Shown here piece after piece: positions 42,587 to 50,095 of a DNA stretch of 64,000 nucleotides. A program made the position numbers and the translations under genes. The stretch's first letter is position 1, and each line of letters opens with the position of its first letter. This stretch comes from Micromonosporaceae bacterium KJ-029 (GTDB lineage: Bacteria; Actinomycetota; Actinomycetes; Mycobacteriales; Micromonosporaceae), in NCBI GenBank assembly GCA_005402585.1, contig BIFP01000007.1, forward strand, positions 186,001 to 250,000, given 5' to 3'. The notes under the pieces were generated by a model. It made no database searches. It worked only from the letters and a program-made list of their open reading frames with translations, and had not been told where the DNA came from.

Positions 42587-43396
42587 CTACCACGGGTCGT
42601 CGCGTCCCAGCTCCCAGCAGGCCACGGCGGTGGCGGCGGCGACGTTGAGCGAGTCGACCCCCCGCCGCATCGGAATCACCACCCGGACATCGCTGGCCTC
42701 CATGGCCGCCCGGGTCAATCCGGCGCCCTCGGCCCCGAGCAGCAGCGCGGCGCGGGCGCGCTGGGCGGGGTCGAGCCGCTGGATGGGGATCGCGTCCGGC
42801 GCCGGGGTCATCGCCAGCACGGTGAAGCCGGCGGCCCGCACCTCCGCCAGCGCCGCCGGCCAGGGCTCCAGTTTGGCGTACGGCACGGCGAAGACCTCGC
42901 CCATGCTGACCCGTACGCTGCGCCGGTAGAGCGGGTCGGCGCAGGACGGGTTGAGCAGCACCGCGTCCACTCCGAGCGCCGCGACCGCCCGGAAGATCGC
43001 GCCCAGGTTCGTGTGGTTGTTGACGTCTTCGAGGATCACCGCCCGGCGGGCGCCGGCCAGCACCTCGGCGGCGGCCGGCAGCGGCTTGCGCCGGAACGAC
43101 GCGAGGACTCCCCGGTGCACGTGGAACCCGGTGGCCTCGCGCAGCACGTCGGGGGTGGCGGCGTACACCGGGGCGTCGCCGTTGTCCAGGTCGGCGAGCT
43201 GGTCGACCCGCTTGGCGTCGACCAGGTACGACCTGGCCGGGTAGCCGGCCCGCAGCGCCCGGCGCAGCACCAGCTCACCCTCGGCGATGAACAGGCCGTG
43301 CGGCGGCTCCCAGCGGGTCCGCAACTCGACGTCGGTCAGCGCGCGGTAGTCGGCGATCCGCTCGTCGCCAGGTTCGGTGATCAGCTGCACAGGCAC
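42587..43396 (-). CDS. TrmH/SpoU-family RNA 2'-O-methyltransferase
   Basis: 269 residues. N-terminal RNA-binding domain (about 1-95), then the SPOUT domain with motif 1 EDVNNHTNLGAIFRAVAAL, motif 2 ALLLGAEGAGL and motif 3 IPMRRGVDSLNVAAATAVA, forming the knotted SAM site. It methylates the 2'-O of a tRNA or rRNA nucleotide; the target site is unknown. TACACT is exactly 6 nt before the GTG (leaderless). This -10 box is the end of the twin-repeat element upstream, so the repeat carries or abuts the promoter. Confidence 0.9.
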   Translation of the reverse strand: MPVQLITEPGDERIADYRALTDVELRTRWEPPHGLFIAEGELVLRRALRAGYPARSYLVDAKRVDQLADLDNGDAPVYAATPDVLREATGFHVHRGVLASFRRKPLPAAAEVLAGARRAVILEDVNNHTNLGAIFRAVAALGVDAVLLNPSCADPLYRRSVRVSMGEVFAVPYAKLEPWPAALAEVRAAGFTVLAMTPAPDAIPIQRLDPAQRARAALLLGAEGAGLTRAAMEASDVRVVIPMRRGVDSLNVAAATAVACWELGRDDPW

Positions 43397-43403
43397 CCGC
43401 CGA

Positions 43404-43460
43404 GTGTAAGGAAGGGCCCCTTCTTAACGCCTGCGGTAGAGCAGGGGCCCCTTCTTAACA
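43404..43460. repeat. Twin GGGCCCCTTCTTAAC element upstream of trmH-like gene
   Basis: GGGCCCCTTCTTAAC occurs twice in direct orientation (43414-43428 and 43445-43459), separated by a small stem CCTGC-GGTAGA-GCAGG. One end merges with the -10 box of the methyltransferase gene. I recall this kind of paired motif as recurrent in Micromonospora intergenic DNA, but cannot verify it here. Confidence 0.7.
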
Positions 43461-43522
43461 TCGACAGCGAGGTGATGCCGCGGTCGGAGCCGGTACGGGC
43501 TCCGACCGCGGCGTCCACGTGG

Positions 43523-44827
43523 TCAGGCGAGGGTGCAGGTGGCTCCGTTGAGGGCGAACGACGACGGCCTGGCGGCGTTGCCGGTGTGGTTGGCCTGGAA
43601 CCCGATTCCGACGGAGGCACCCGGGGCGATGGTGCCGTTGTAGGCAACGTTCCTCGCCGTGACCTGCCCTGAGGTCGGCGAGTAGCTGGCGTTCCAGCCG
43701 CTGGTGATGTTCTGCCCGCCGGGCAGGGTGAAGACCAGCGACCAGCCGTTGATCGTGCTGCTGCCCGTGTTGGTGATGGTGATGTCCTCGGTCAGGCCGT
43801 TGTTCCACGCGTTGACCGTCACCGCGACCCGACAGGCGCCGGTGCCGCCCGGTGGCGGGGTCGTCGGGTTCGGCGGCGGGGTGGTGCTGCCGAACTGGGT
43901 GAAGAAGTCCCAGGTCTCGGCCGGAAGGTAGGTGGTGCGCCCCTTGACGTCCGGGGGCGCGTCGCGGTTGGCGCCGTCGGCCGGGCTGGCGTCGTGCCCG
44001 CCGTCGAAGGCGATCCACCGGACCGGGTAGCCGGCGGCGCAGCCGGAGTAGTTGGTGGTGATGTGGGTACGGCTGTTCACCGCCGGCTCGGGCGCGTTCT
44101 GCGGGGTGCAGCCGTTGTTCGCCACGAACCGGTCGCGCAGCGACCGCCCGCCGGAGATGCCGAGGACGTTGTCGCTGACCCCGTGTGCCCCGAGGTACGC
44201 GACCCGACCTGTGCCGCCGCTGCACCCGCTGATCTGCCCGCCGGCGTAGACCGCGACGGCGCGGAACACGTGCGGCCGGGCGCAGGCCAGCGCGTAGCTC
44301 ATCCCGCCGCCCCAGCTGAAGCCGACGGCGAACCGTAGTGTCGTCTCCACACAGAGGTTCGCCTCGATCTGCCGGAGCATGTCATCGACGAACGTCACGT
44401 CCTCGCCGCCGGAGTTGGCCCAGCCGTTGTTCAACCCCTGGGGCGCCACAAAGATCGTGCTGTTGTTCGCCAGCTGCCGCAGCCCATAGTACGACCACAC
44501 GTCCCGCAGCACCGTCTGCCCGGTGTCCACGTCCACGGCGGCACCACCCCGCCAGTGGAACCCGAACACCAGTCGGTACGGATGGTTGTTGTTGTAGTTG
44601 GCCGGCACCCGCAGGATGTAACTGCGGCTCTTGCCGTTGCTCTGGATCGTGTGCGTACCGCTGCTGAGCCCCGGCGCCCGACCACAACCCGCCGTCGCCG
44701 CCAGGGTGCCGGCGTCCGGGGACGACGCCGTCGCGCTGGGGCTGCTGCCCAGTGCCACGCCCCCCACACTCAGGACGAGCAGCGCCGTGACTGCGGCGGG
44801 CGCGAAGAACGATCTGTATCTCGACAT
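43523..44827 (-). CDS. Secreted PHB-depolymerase/feruloyl-type esterase with CBM2
   Basis: 434 residues. ATG with GGAG seven bases upstream. Signal peptide about 1-30. Alpha/beta-hydrolase of the PHB depolymerase/CE1 group: nucleophile Ser171 in VGFSWGGGMSYALA, His in FDGGHDASP near residue 293. A Pro/Thr linker (TTPPPNPTTPPPGG, about 318-333) leads to a family 2 carbohydrate-binding module (VNAWNNGLTEDITITNTG to the end). It should act on ester-linked groups in plant cell wall polysaccharide (acetyl or feruloyl xylan) while bound to cellulose or xylan. Confidence 0.9.
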   Translation of the reverse strand: MSRYRSFFAPAAVTALLVLSVGGVALGSSPSATASSPDAGTLAATAGCGRAPGLSSGTHTIQSNGKSRSYILRVPANYNNNHPYRLVFGFHWRGGAAVDVDTGQTVLRDVWSYYGLRQLANNSTIFVAPQGLNNGWANSGGEDVTFVDDMLRQIEANLCVETTLRFAVGFSWGGGMSYALACARPHVFRAVAVYAGGQISGCSGGTGRVAYLGAHGVSDNVLGISGGRSLRDRFVANNGCTPQNAPEPAVNSRTHITTNYSGCAAGYPVRWIAFDGGHDASPADGANRDAPPDVKGRTTYLPAETWDFFTQFGSTTPPPNPTTPPPGGTGACRVAVTVNAWNNGLTEDITITNTGSSTINGWSLVFTLPGGQNITSGWNASYSPTSGQVTARNVAYNGTIAPGASVGIGFQANHTGNAARPSSFALNGATCTLA

Positions 44828-45106
44828 CAGGTACTCCATTTCCGCGTCACAAGGACGCGCAGGAGGTGCGGCTGGCACCTTCGGAGAAGGTTGGAGGGGT
44901 CACCGACGCGAAGGTGGCGTGCCACGCCCCCGGCGGGAACCCGTGCTGCCCGTTGGCCGACGTCGCGGCCTCGGCCACTCACCGGATCCCGGAACCGGCG
45001 AAGGCGGTCGAGCGTGCCCTGACTCCCGCCTCGAAAGTATCGTGTGAGCGATAACATATCAAGAAGAGTGGATGTATCGCGTACTCGCCGGACCGGCGCA
45101 TCATGG
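44828..45106. promoter_or_regulatory. Upstream region of the esterase with TATCG half-sites
   Basis: Gap of 279 bases. TATCG (45038), CGATA (45049) and TATCGC (45075) form two inverted pairs, the longer being GCGATAACAT (45048-45057) with ATGTATCGC (45072-45080). They lie about 200 bases before the esterase start and may be an operator. No CebR-type TGGGAGCGCTCCCA box is seen. Confidence 0.45.
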
Positions 45107-45646
45107 TCACCGGGGTGGGATGATCCAAAGCGGCGGTACGTGGTTGGTGAGCCAGACGCCGTTGGCGGCCCGGTAGAAGACGGATCCATCGCGGTGCATG
45201 CCGGCGGCATCGACGGTCAGGACGACCGGTTCGCCGCGTCGGGCGCCGACCGCCGTGGCGGTCTCCCGATCGACGGAGAGGTGGACGTGGGTGCGGCGTC
45301 GCGGGTGGAGCCCTTCGGCGCGGATGCCGGGCAGAAACCGGGCGACAGTGCCGTGGTAGAGCACGGGCGGCGGCGCGACCGGTTCGAGTCGCAGGTCGAC
45401 ACTGATCGAATGACCCTGGGCGGCCCGGATCCGGCCGCCCAGGACCTCGAAGCGTTGCTTGTCGGTACCGGCGACCAGCCGATCGAGCAGGTCCGGGGTG
45501 ACGGCCCGGCCGTGCCGGGCCAGCGCGGTGAGCAGGATGTCCACGTCCACCCAGCCGCCGTCGTCGAGGGCGATCCCGACGGCGTCCGGACGGTGCCGCA
45601 GCACGTACGCGAGGAGTTTGCTGGCCGCCGTGAGCTGGTCGGTCAC
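45107..45646 (-). CDS. kptA: RNA 2'-phosphotransferase (Tpt1/KptA)
   Basis: 179 residues from a GTG that overlaps the stop of the upstream lysR gene (GTGA). It transfers an internal RNA 2'-phosphate to NAD, releasing nicotinamide and ADP-ribose 1''-2'' cyclic phosphate. Family blocks: LLAYVLRHRPDAVGI at the start, AQGHSISVDL, LYHGTVARFLPGI and the late VWLTNHVPP. The catalytic Arg/His of LRHRP and the His of YHGT are present. Bacteria lack the tRNA ligation that makes 2'-phosphates in yeast, so its natural substrate here is an open question; some Tpt1 enzymes also ADP-ribosylate nucleic acid ends. Confidence 0.9.
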   Translation of the reverse strand: MTDQLTAASKLLAYVLRHRPDAVGIALDDGGWVDVDILLTALARHGRAVTPDLLDRLVAGTDKQRFEVLGGRIRAAQGHSISVDLRLEPVAPPPVLYHGTVARFLPGIRAEGLHPRRRTHVHLSVDRETATAVGARRGEPVVLTVDAAGMHRDGSVFYRAANGVWLTNHVPPLWIIPPR

Positions 45647-46506
45647 CGTTGGTGCCGGATCTGGTCGAGGAGATCCCGCACCACGGCCTGTCGCTGCGGG
45701 CGCCAGACCGCCCAGTACCGGATCTTCGGCAGCCCGTGGATCGGAACCGCCCGCAGGCCGGCGGGCAGCCGGACACAGCCGTTGACGATCGTGGCGCCGA
45801 CGCCGAGTTCGGCCAGATGCACCAGCAGGTCCCAGCCGTCCACCTCGGCGGCGACCTGCCAGCTCACCCCCGCGTCGAGCAGGGCACGGTCCAACGCCCG
45901 CCGATGCGCCCGCCCGGCCGGCGGCACGACGAGATCCAGGCCGTCGAGGTCGCGAAGCCGGACCTGCCGGCGGGCGGCGAGCGGATGCCCGTCGTCGATC
46001 ACGAGCACCTGCCGGTACGCGGCGATCTCGGTCGCTTCGAACTGCCGCGCCGGTGGATCGTGCGCGATGACGGCCAGGTCGGCCTGGCCGGCGGAGAGGG
46101 CGGCGAGCGCGCCGTCCCGGTTGGCGGTGATGACGTGTACGCGGCGCCCCTGCCGGCCGATCCGCCGGATCGGCTCGGCGATCACCCACCGCAGCGAGCC
46201 CCGCCCGGCCGCGATGGTCAGGGTACGCGCGGACTCGTGGTGGAGTTCCCGAAGCAACTCGTCAGCCCGCCGCCGCGAGTCCAGCGCGAACGCGGCGAGG
46301 CGCTCACCGGCCACGGTCAGCGTCAGCCGGCGGCCGTCCCGTTCGTAGAGTTCGACGCCAAGCGCCGCCGCCAGCTTCTTGATCTTCACGTGTAACGAGG
46401 GCTGGCTGATGTGCAGCGCCGCCGCGGCGGTGGTGAAGTTGCGGTGCTCGGCGAAGACCGCGAACGATCGCAGTGCGTCAGCTTCGAGCAGATCCCGCCC
46501 GGTCAT
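45643..46506 (-). CDS. LysR-family transcriptional regulator
   Basis: 287 residues. N-terminal winged helix (ALRSFAVFAEHRNFTTAAAAL, with LHISQPSLHVKIKKLA as recognition region) and a C-terminal periplasmic-binding-like effector domain. It is the first gene of a two-gene operon with kptA, translationally coupled, and divergent from the HAD-like gene. TATAGT 8 nt before the ATG is the -10 box. A perfect ATAGTTC-A-GAACTAT (T-N11-A) overlaps its own start. The effector is unknown. Its pairing with an RNA-modifying enzyme is unusual. Confidence 0.9.
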   Translation of the reverse strand: MTGRDLLEADALRSFAVFAEHRNFTTAAAALHISQPSLHVKIKKLAAALGVELYERDGRRLTLTVAGERLAAFALDSRRRADELLRELHHESARTLTIAAGRGSLRWVIAEPIRRIGRQGRRVHVITANRDGALAALSAGQADLAVIAHDPPARQFEATEIAAYRQVLVIDDGHPLAARRQVRLRDLDGLDLVVPPAGRAHRRALDRALLDAGVSWQVAAEVDGWDLLVHLAELGVGATIVNGCVRLPAGLRAVPIHGLPKIRYWAVWRPQRQAVVRDLLDQIRHQR

Positions 46507-46519
46507 AGTTCAGAACTAT
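46505..46519. promoter_or_regulatory. LysR box between lysR-kptA and the HAD-like gene
   Basis: ATAGTTC-A-GAACTAT, a perfect 7+7 palindrome of the T-N11-A type, overlaps the -10 box and start of lysR. It faces the HAD-like gene 58 bases away, so one site could control both directions. Confidence 0.65.
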
Positions 46520-46576
46520 AGAGCGATGGCCAAACAGTAGTTCTGTGCCGATGCCTCGGCGCCGCATCCTGGCCGC

Positions 46577-47140
46577 ATGATCGACAACAGCACGCAACGG
46601 GAACCACGGCTCGGCATCGACATCGGCCGGGTCATCATCGACGGCGCCGCACACCCGGCCGGCGGTGACACCGCGTTCTTCAGCGGCAACGAGGCAACCA
46701 TGCTGGCGACTCCGGAGATGCCCGATGCCGTCGAGGTCATCGCCCGGCTCGTCCCCCTCTTCGACGGGCGGGTGTGGCTGGTCTCGAAGTGCGGCCCACG
46801 GACCCAGGCCCGCACCCTGCGATGGCTGGACGGCCACGACTTCTACCGGCGCAGCGGGATAACCCCTGACCAGGTCCGGTTCTGCCGCGCCCGGGCGGAC
46901 AAACGGACGCACTGCCTCGAACTCGCCCTCACCCACTTCGTCGACGACCACCCCGAGGTGCACGCCGCGATTCGCGGCGCCGTCACCCACCAGTACTTCT
47001 TCGGACCCCAACGCCGGCCGGTATCCCGCTACGGACACCCGGCGCCCACCTGGATCGACGTCGAACGACTCGTCACCCGATCACTCCGTCCAGGGTGGAA
47101 GGCCGAGCAGCCGACAGTTCCGACGCCGGATCGCCGCTGA
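46577..47140 (+). CDS. HAD-like hydrolase (NT5C-like), divergent from lysR-kptA
   Basis: 187 residues. RLGIDIGRVIID resembles HAD motif 1 with nucleophile Asp15, but the second Asp (D+2) is Gly17. WLVSKCG fits motif 2 (Ser), and THFVDDHPEV fits motif 4 with two acidic metal ligands. The size and the cap-poor layout recall small nucleotidase or polynucleotide phosphatase-like HAD proteins. With the general acid missing it may be slow, act on other bonds or only bind. CATCCT exactly 6 nt before the ATG suggests a leaderless mRNA. The divergent partner suggests a link to RNA-end or nucleotide chemistry. Confidence 0.7.
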   Translation: MIDNSTQREPRLGIDIGRVIIDGAAHPAGGDTAFFSGNEATMLATPEMPDAVEVIARLVPLFDGRVWLVSKCGPRTQARTLRWLDGHDFYRRSGITPDQVRFCRARADKRTHCLELALTHFVDDHPEVHAAIRGAVTHQYFFGPQRRPVSRYGHPAPTWIDVERLVTRSLRPGWKAEQPTVPTPDRR

Positions 47141-47226
47141 CGGCGTCCTGTCGTACCTGATCGGCATGATGCCGGCGTAGCAGCCGCGACGGCACACACC
47201 GTCCAGGCGAGGAGAGGACGGGTGGG

Positions 47227-47676
47227 ATGAGAGCCGGGCCGCCGAGCCGCATCGCCATCGATCACGACGACTACTACGCCGAGCACGTGGGGCGCACGGC
47301 CGACGGCCGGCAGTTCTTCCTCACCACCCCCTTCGAGCCGGGCCACCACGGCGAGGACGACGGCCAGGAGTTCGTCGCCCTGTATCTCTTCGACCCCGAC
47401 GGCAAATTTCTGGAGGCGAGGATCGACGCCTTCGGCCCCAGGGCCCGGATGGACCGCGAGACGCGGCGGGCGGCATACCTCGGGCGGCTGGCCGAACTTG
47501 GCAAGGTCACGTTCACCCGTATCGAGATCGAGCCCTTCGCGCTCGATCGGTTCGGTACGACCTTCGGGCTGGTCCCCAGGGCGCCGGAAGGCGACGACGA
47601 CACCTGGTGGGTCACCGTCGAACCCGGCGACTACATGGCCTTTTCCGAACCGTGGGACGGCGTGTACGACACCTGA
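47227..47676 (+). CDS. Hypothetical protein
   Basis: 149 residues with GGAGAGG 11 bases before the ATG. It is acidic and rich in aromatic residues: IAIDHDDYYAEHVGRTADGR, QFFLTTPFEPG, EFVALYLFDPDGKFLEARID and a WWVTVEPGDYMAFSEPW end. The pattern suggests a small beta-sheet protein, like the actinomycete proteins loosely named HycA-like, but I cannot place it firmly. It follows the HAD-like gene by 86 bases on the same strand and may belong to it. Confidence 0.6.
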   Translation: MRAGPPSRIAIDHDDYYAEHVGRTADGRQFFLTTPFEPGHHGEDDGQEFVALYLFDPDGKFLEARIDAFGPRARMDRETRRAAYLGRLAELGKVTFTRIEIEPFALDRFGTTFGLVPRAPEGDDDTWWVTVEPGDYMAFSEPWDGVYDT

Positions 47677-47682
47677 CGCCGG

Positions 47683-48537
47683 TCAGTTCCCGGGTGCGTT
47701 GGTCTTCAGCCAGGGCGCGAGGATCGGGAGAACCGTGGTCGCCTGCATGGCGCTCATGTGGTCGGCGTCCGGGACGAGTTCCACGGTCCAGCCGCGCCGG
47801 GTGAGTTCGGCACGGTGCTGCCGCAGCGGGTCGGCGATGGCCACGTAGGCGTCGCCCCACCTCGGGCCGTACGTGATGTTGTCGTCCGCCCCGGCGAACG
47901 CCAACCGAGGGACGCCGAGCCGGTCGAGCGCGGCCCGCTCGTCGAAGTCCTGGAGGGATTCGTAGAGCGTGACGTACTGCTGGGTCTGCTCGGGAGCCTG
48001 GGTGACCTCGGCGGCGTCCCAGTCCCCCGGCTGGATCTCGGCGGCGGCCACGGGCGGGTTGTCGCGGTTGGTGACGGCCATCCGGTGCGTGGCGCGGGTG
48101 ACGGCCAGCATCGGTCCGTAGGGACCGCCCAGGGGAGGGAAGCCCCCCATGGCGAGGGCGGTGAGCCGGTCGGTGCGGATGGCGAGCTGGAGCCCGGCCA
48201 GCGCGAGCCAGGAGTAGCCGTAGTAGGCGAATCGGCCCGCCCCGGCCGCGTCGGCGACGGCGAGCAGGTCGGCCGCGACCGCGTCCGCGGTCAGGGTGAA
48301 GGCCTTGGGGTACGCGGCGAGGTGGCTCTCGTAGTCCGCGGTGATCACCTGGAAGCCGGCCTCGGCGAGGCCGGAGGCGAGGGTGTGGCCGAGATTCGGG
48401 TCGGCACCCCAGGCGCGCATCCGCTCGGCCGCCTCGCCGTCGATCAACGTCGTGCTGACCGGCAGCAGAACCGCCGGCCCGTCGCCCAGCACGGTCACGG
48501 GCATGGTCGAGCCGTCGTGAAGGCGCGCGGTGGTCAT
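47683..48537 (-). CDS. Alpha/beta hydrolase
   Basis: 284 residues, ATG with GGAGG six bases upstream. The nucleophile elbow is YYGYSWLALAGLQ (G-Y-S-W-L, with Leu in place of the last Gly). FAGADDNITYGPRWG holds the acid and VPDADHMSAM the catalytic His. The oxyanion region VLGDGPAVLLPVS is typical. The substrate is unknown. It is divergent from a TetR gene with tandem operator-like repeats between, so it is probably induced by a ligand of that TetR protein. Confidence 0.85.
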   Translation of the reverse strand: MTTARLHDGSTMPVTVLGDGPAVLLPVSTTLIDGEAAERMRAWGADPNLGHTLASGLAEAGFQVITADYESHLAAYPKAFTLTADAVAADLLAVADAAGAGRFAYYGYSWLALAGLQLAIRTDRLTALAMGGFPPLGGPYGPMLAVTRATHRMAVTNRDNPPVAAAEIQPGDWDAAEVTQAPEQTQQYVTLYESLQDFDERAALDRLGVPRLAFAGADDNITYGPRWGDAYVAIADPLRQHRAELTRRGWTVELVPDADHMSAMQATTVLPILAPWLKTNAPGN

Positions 48538-48564
48538 CTGAGGCCTCCGTAGGGAGCGAAGAAA

Positions 48565-48607
48565 ACACTATGCAGTGCAAGGAGTAAAAACACTATACAC
48601 TGCAAGG
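48565..48607. promoter_or_regulatory. Tandem operator-like repeats between hydrolase and TetR genes
   Basis: ACACTATGCAGTGCAAGG (from 48565) and ACACTATACACTGCAAGG (from 48590) are direct repeats 25 bases apart in AT-rich DNA. The first contains CACT-ATGC-AGTG. They cover the -10 regions of both divergent genes. Confidence 0.65.
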
Positions 48608-48610
48608 GCT

Positions 48611-49351
48611 ATGGCAGTGGAGCCCGACCGCGACATGGACGCGCACGTCCGCCGACTCTGGCGGCACCGAGGCGCGACCCTGCCCACCCCCCGCCGGGGC
48701 CCACGACAGCAGCTCGACCTCGATGAGATCCTTCGCGCCGGCATCGCCATCGCGGACGCCGAGGGACTGGCAGCGGTGTCGACCCGGGTGGTCGCCGCGA
48801 GGTTCGGCAAGACCGGCATGGCCCTCTATCCGTACGTCGGCACCAAGGAGAACCTGCTCGCGCTGATGCAGGACCACGCCTCCGCCATGCCGGCCTGGGA
48901 GGATCCGGTCACGGGCCTGACCGATGGGCTGCACGCCTGGGCAGTCGCGCTGTTCGAGGTCTACCTCGCCCATCCCTGGCTGACCGAACGCCCGTGGTCG
49001 CAGGCCACCCAGGGGCCGAACGAACAGGACTGGCTCGAACGGCTGCTGCGGATCCTGCACCGGTGGGACGTCCCGCCCGGCGCGCGTCCGTCGGTGGTCA
49101 CCATGCTCTACGCCACCGTCCGCGCCACCGCCGGCACAGCCGCCGCGTACCAGCGGATGAACCAGCAAGGCATCGCCGAGTGGCGCGGCCAGGCGGAGGC
49201 GACCATGACGCAGATCCCCGACCTGCGCCAGCGGTATCCGCTGTCGACCGGGCTCGAACCAGTCACCCCCCATTGGCAGGACAACCCGCGCGTCGCCCTG
49301 ACCAACTCCGTCCAACTCCTCGCGTCGGCCCTCGGCCGCACCGCCGGCTGA
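48611..49351 (+). CDS. TetR/AcrR-family transcriptional regulator
   Basis: 246 residues from the ATG preceded by AAGGG. After a charged N-terminus of about 35 residues the TetR helix-turn-helix spans about 36-82 (DEILRAGIAIADAEGLAAVS, then FGKTGMALYPYVGTKENLL). The C-terminal part is a TetR_C-like ligand domain. It probably represses itself and the divergent hydrolase through the repeats in the 73-base gap. Confidence 0.88.
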   Translation: MAVEPDRDMDAHVRRLWRHRGATLPTPRRGPRQQLDLDEILRAGIAIADAEGLAAVSTRVVAARFGKTGMALYPYVGTKENLLALMQDHASAMPAWEDPVTGLTDGLHAWAVALFEVYLAHPWLTERPWSQATQGPNEQDWLERLLRILHRWDVPPGARPSVVTMLYATVRATAGTAAAYQRMNQQGIAEWRGQAEATMTQIPDLRQRYPLSTGLEPVTPHWQDNPRVALTNSVQLLASALGRTAG

Positions 49352-49503
49352 CCCACTCGGCCCGGCGGCCAGGCCACATCGGTCGGGGGCTGCGCGTCTG
49401 CCGAAGTCCGGGCGCGGCCCGGTTCGCGGTCTCGCACGCGCCCTGATCCGCGGACCGGGGTCACGGGGGATGCGACCCCACTCGCCGCAGTCGTGGGCCC
49501 GGG

Positions 49504-49602
49504 CTAGGCCAGCCGGGCCAGGCCGAGCCCGGCCAAGCCAAGCCAAGCCGGGCCAAGCCAAGCCAGGCCAGGCCAGGCCGAGCCGAGCCGAGCCGAGCCG
49601 GG
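49504..49602. repeat. Degenerate 5-bp tandem array (GCCRR units)
   Basis: About 20 head-to-tail units alternating GCCAA, GCCAG, GCCGA and GCCGG. It is a microsatellite-like tract, prone to slippage, with no reading frame of interest. It ends 26 bases before the palindrome's outer arm. Confidence 0.75.
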
Positions 49603-49628
49603 CGCGGTCGAGCTGGGTGACGAGTGCA

Positions 49629-49686
49629 CTCACATGCGTGATGTCACAGGGACATGAAAATGTCGCTGTGACATCAGTCCTGTGAG
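49629..49686. repeat. TGATGTCACA palindrome, copy 2
   Basis: TGATGTCACAGGGACAT (49639-49655), GAAA, then ATGTCGCTGTGACATCA (49660-49676), one mismatch in 17. An outer pair CTCACA / TGTGAG lengthens the stem. Core and downstream GGTACAG agree with copy 1 at 19482-19523. Confidence 0.75.
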
Positions 49687-49689
49687 GGT

Positions 49690-49960
49690 ACAGACAGGTC
49701 CTGAGGGAGGCGACTGGGCGGCTCATGGTGGCGGATCGGTGGGCGGTCGGCGGGACGGGCCCAGGCGACAAACCGGTCAGGTTGCCGTCGTACTCGGCCC
49801 GGAGCAGCAACCGCGCCTCGGCACACGGCCACGGCTGCCCGTCCACCCGGCAACACCACATCGGCCGCAGCGGCTTGTGCGGCAGCTCGCCACCGGCCCC
49901 GTCGGGTCGCTCCGGGTGGGGACCACGGCCCGGCTTCGGCAACCGCGTCGTAATCACCGA
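49690..49960 (-). pseudogene. Broken small actinomycete gene next to DUF397
   Basis: One frame reads RPMWCCRVDGQPWPC and AEARLLLRAEYDGN, the conserved front of a small protein (often labelled flavin reductase) found beside HTH/DUF397 genes. A second frame reads PDRFVAWARPADRPP, which looks like its C-terminal block. The two lie on top of each other around 49780, so about 20 middle codons are deleted and the frame shifted. I judge it decayed. Confidence 0.4.
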
Positions 49961-50035
49961 CTGCCCCCGTTCGCCCGCCATTGCCGGGCCAGGGTGAGCC
50001 ACGGGAACCGCACATCGACCTCCCACAAAGAGAAC

Positions 50036-50081
50036 TGTGGGTACGTTTCTTGTCGTCCGAGCGACAACAGGTGTACCCACA
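50036..50081. promoter_or_regulatory. Two-stem inverted repeat upstream of the lone DUF397 gene
   Basis: TGTGGGTAC (50036-50044) pairs with GTACCCACA (50073-50081), and inside TTGTCG pairs with CGACAA. All 15 pairs are perfect. It could be an operator for an XRE-type protein or a leader structure. Confidence 0.55.
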
Positions 50082-50095
50082 ACAGCTGACTGGGA

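Noticed and set aside
43404..43460. Insertion sequence ends or att site
   Set aside because: Direct repeats with no transposase or integrase and no duplicated target; more likely a dispersed regulatory repeat.
49504..49602. CRISPR-like array
   Set aside because: The unit is only 5 bp with no spacers; it is a microsatellite-like tract.
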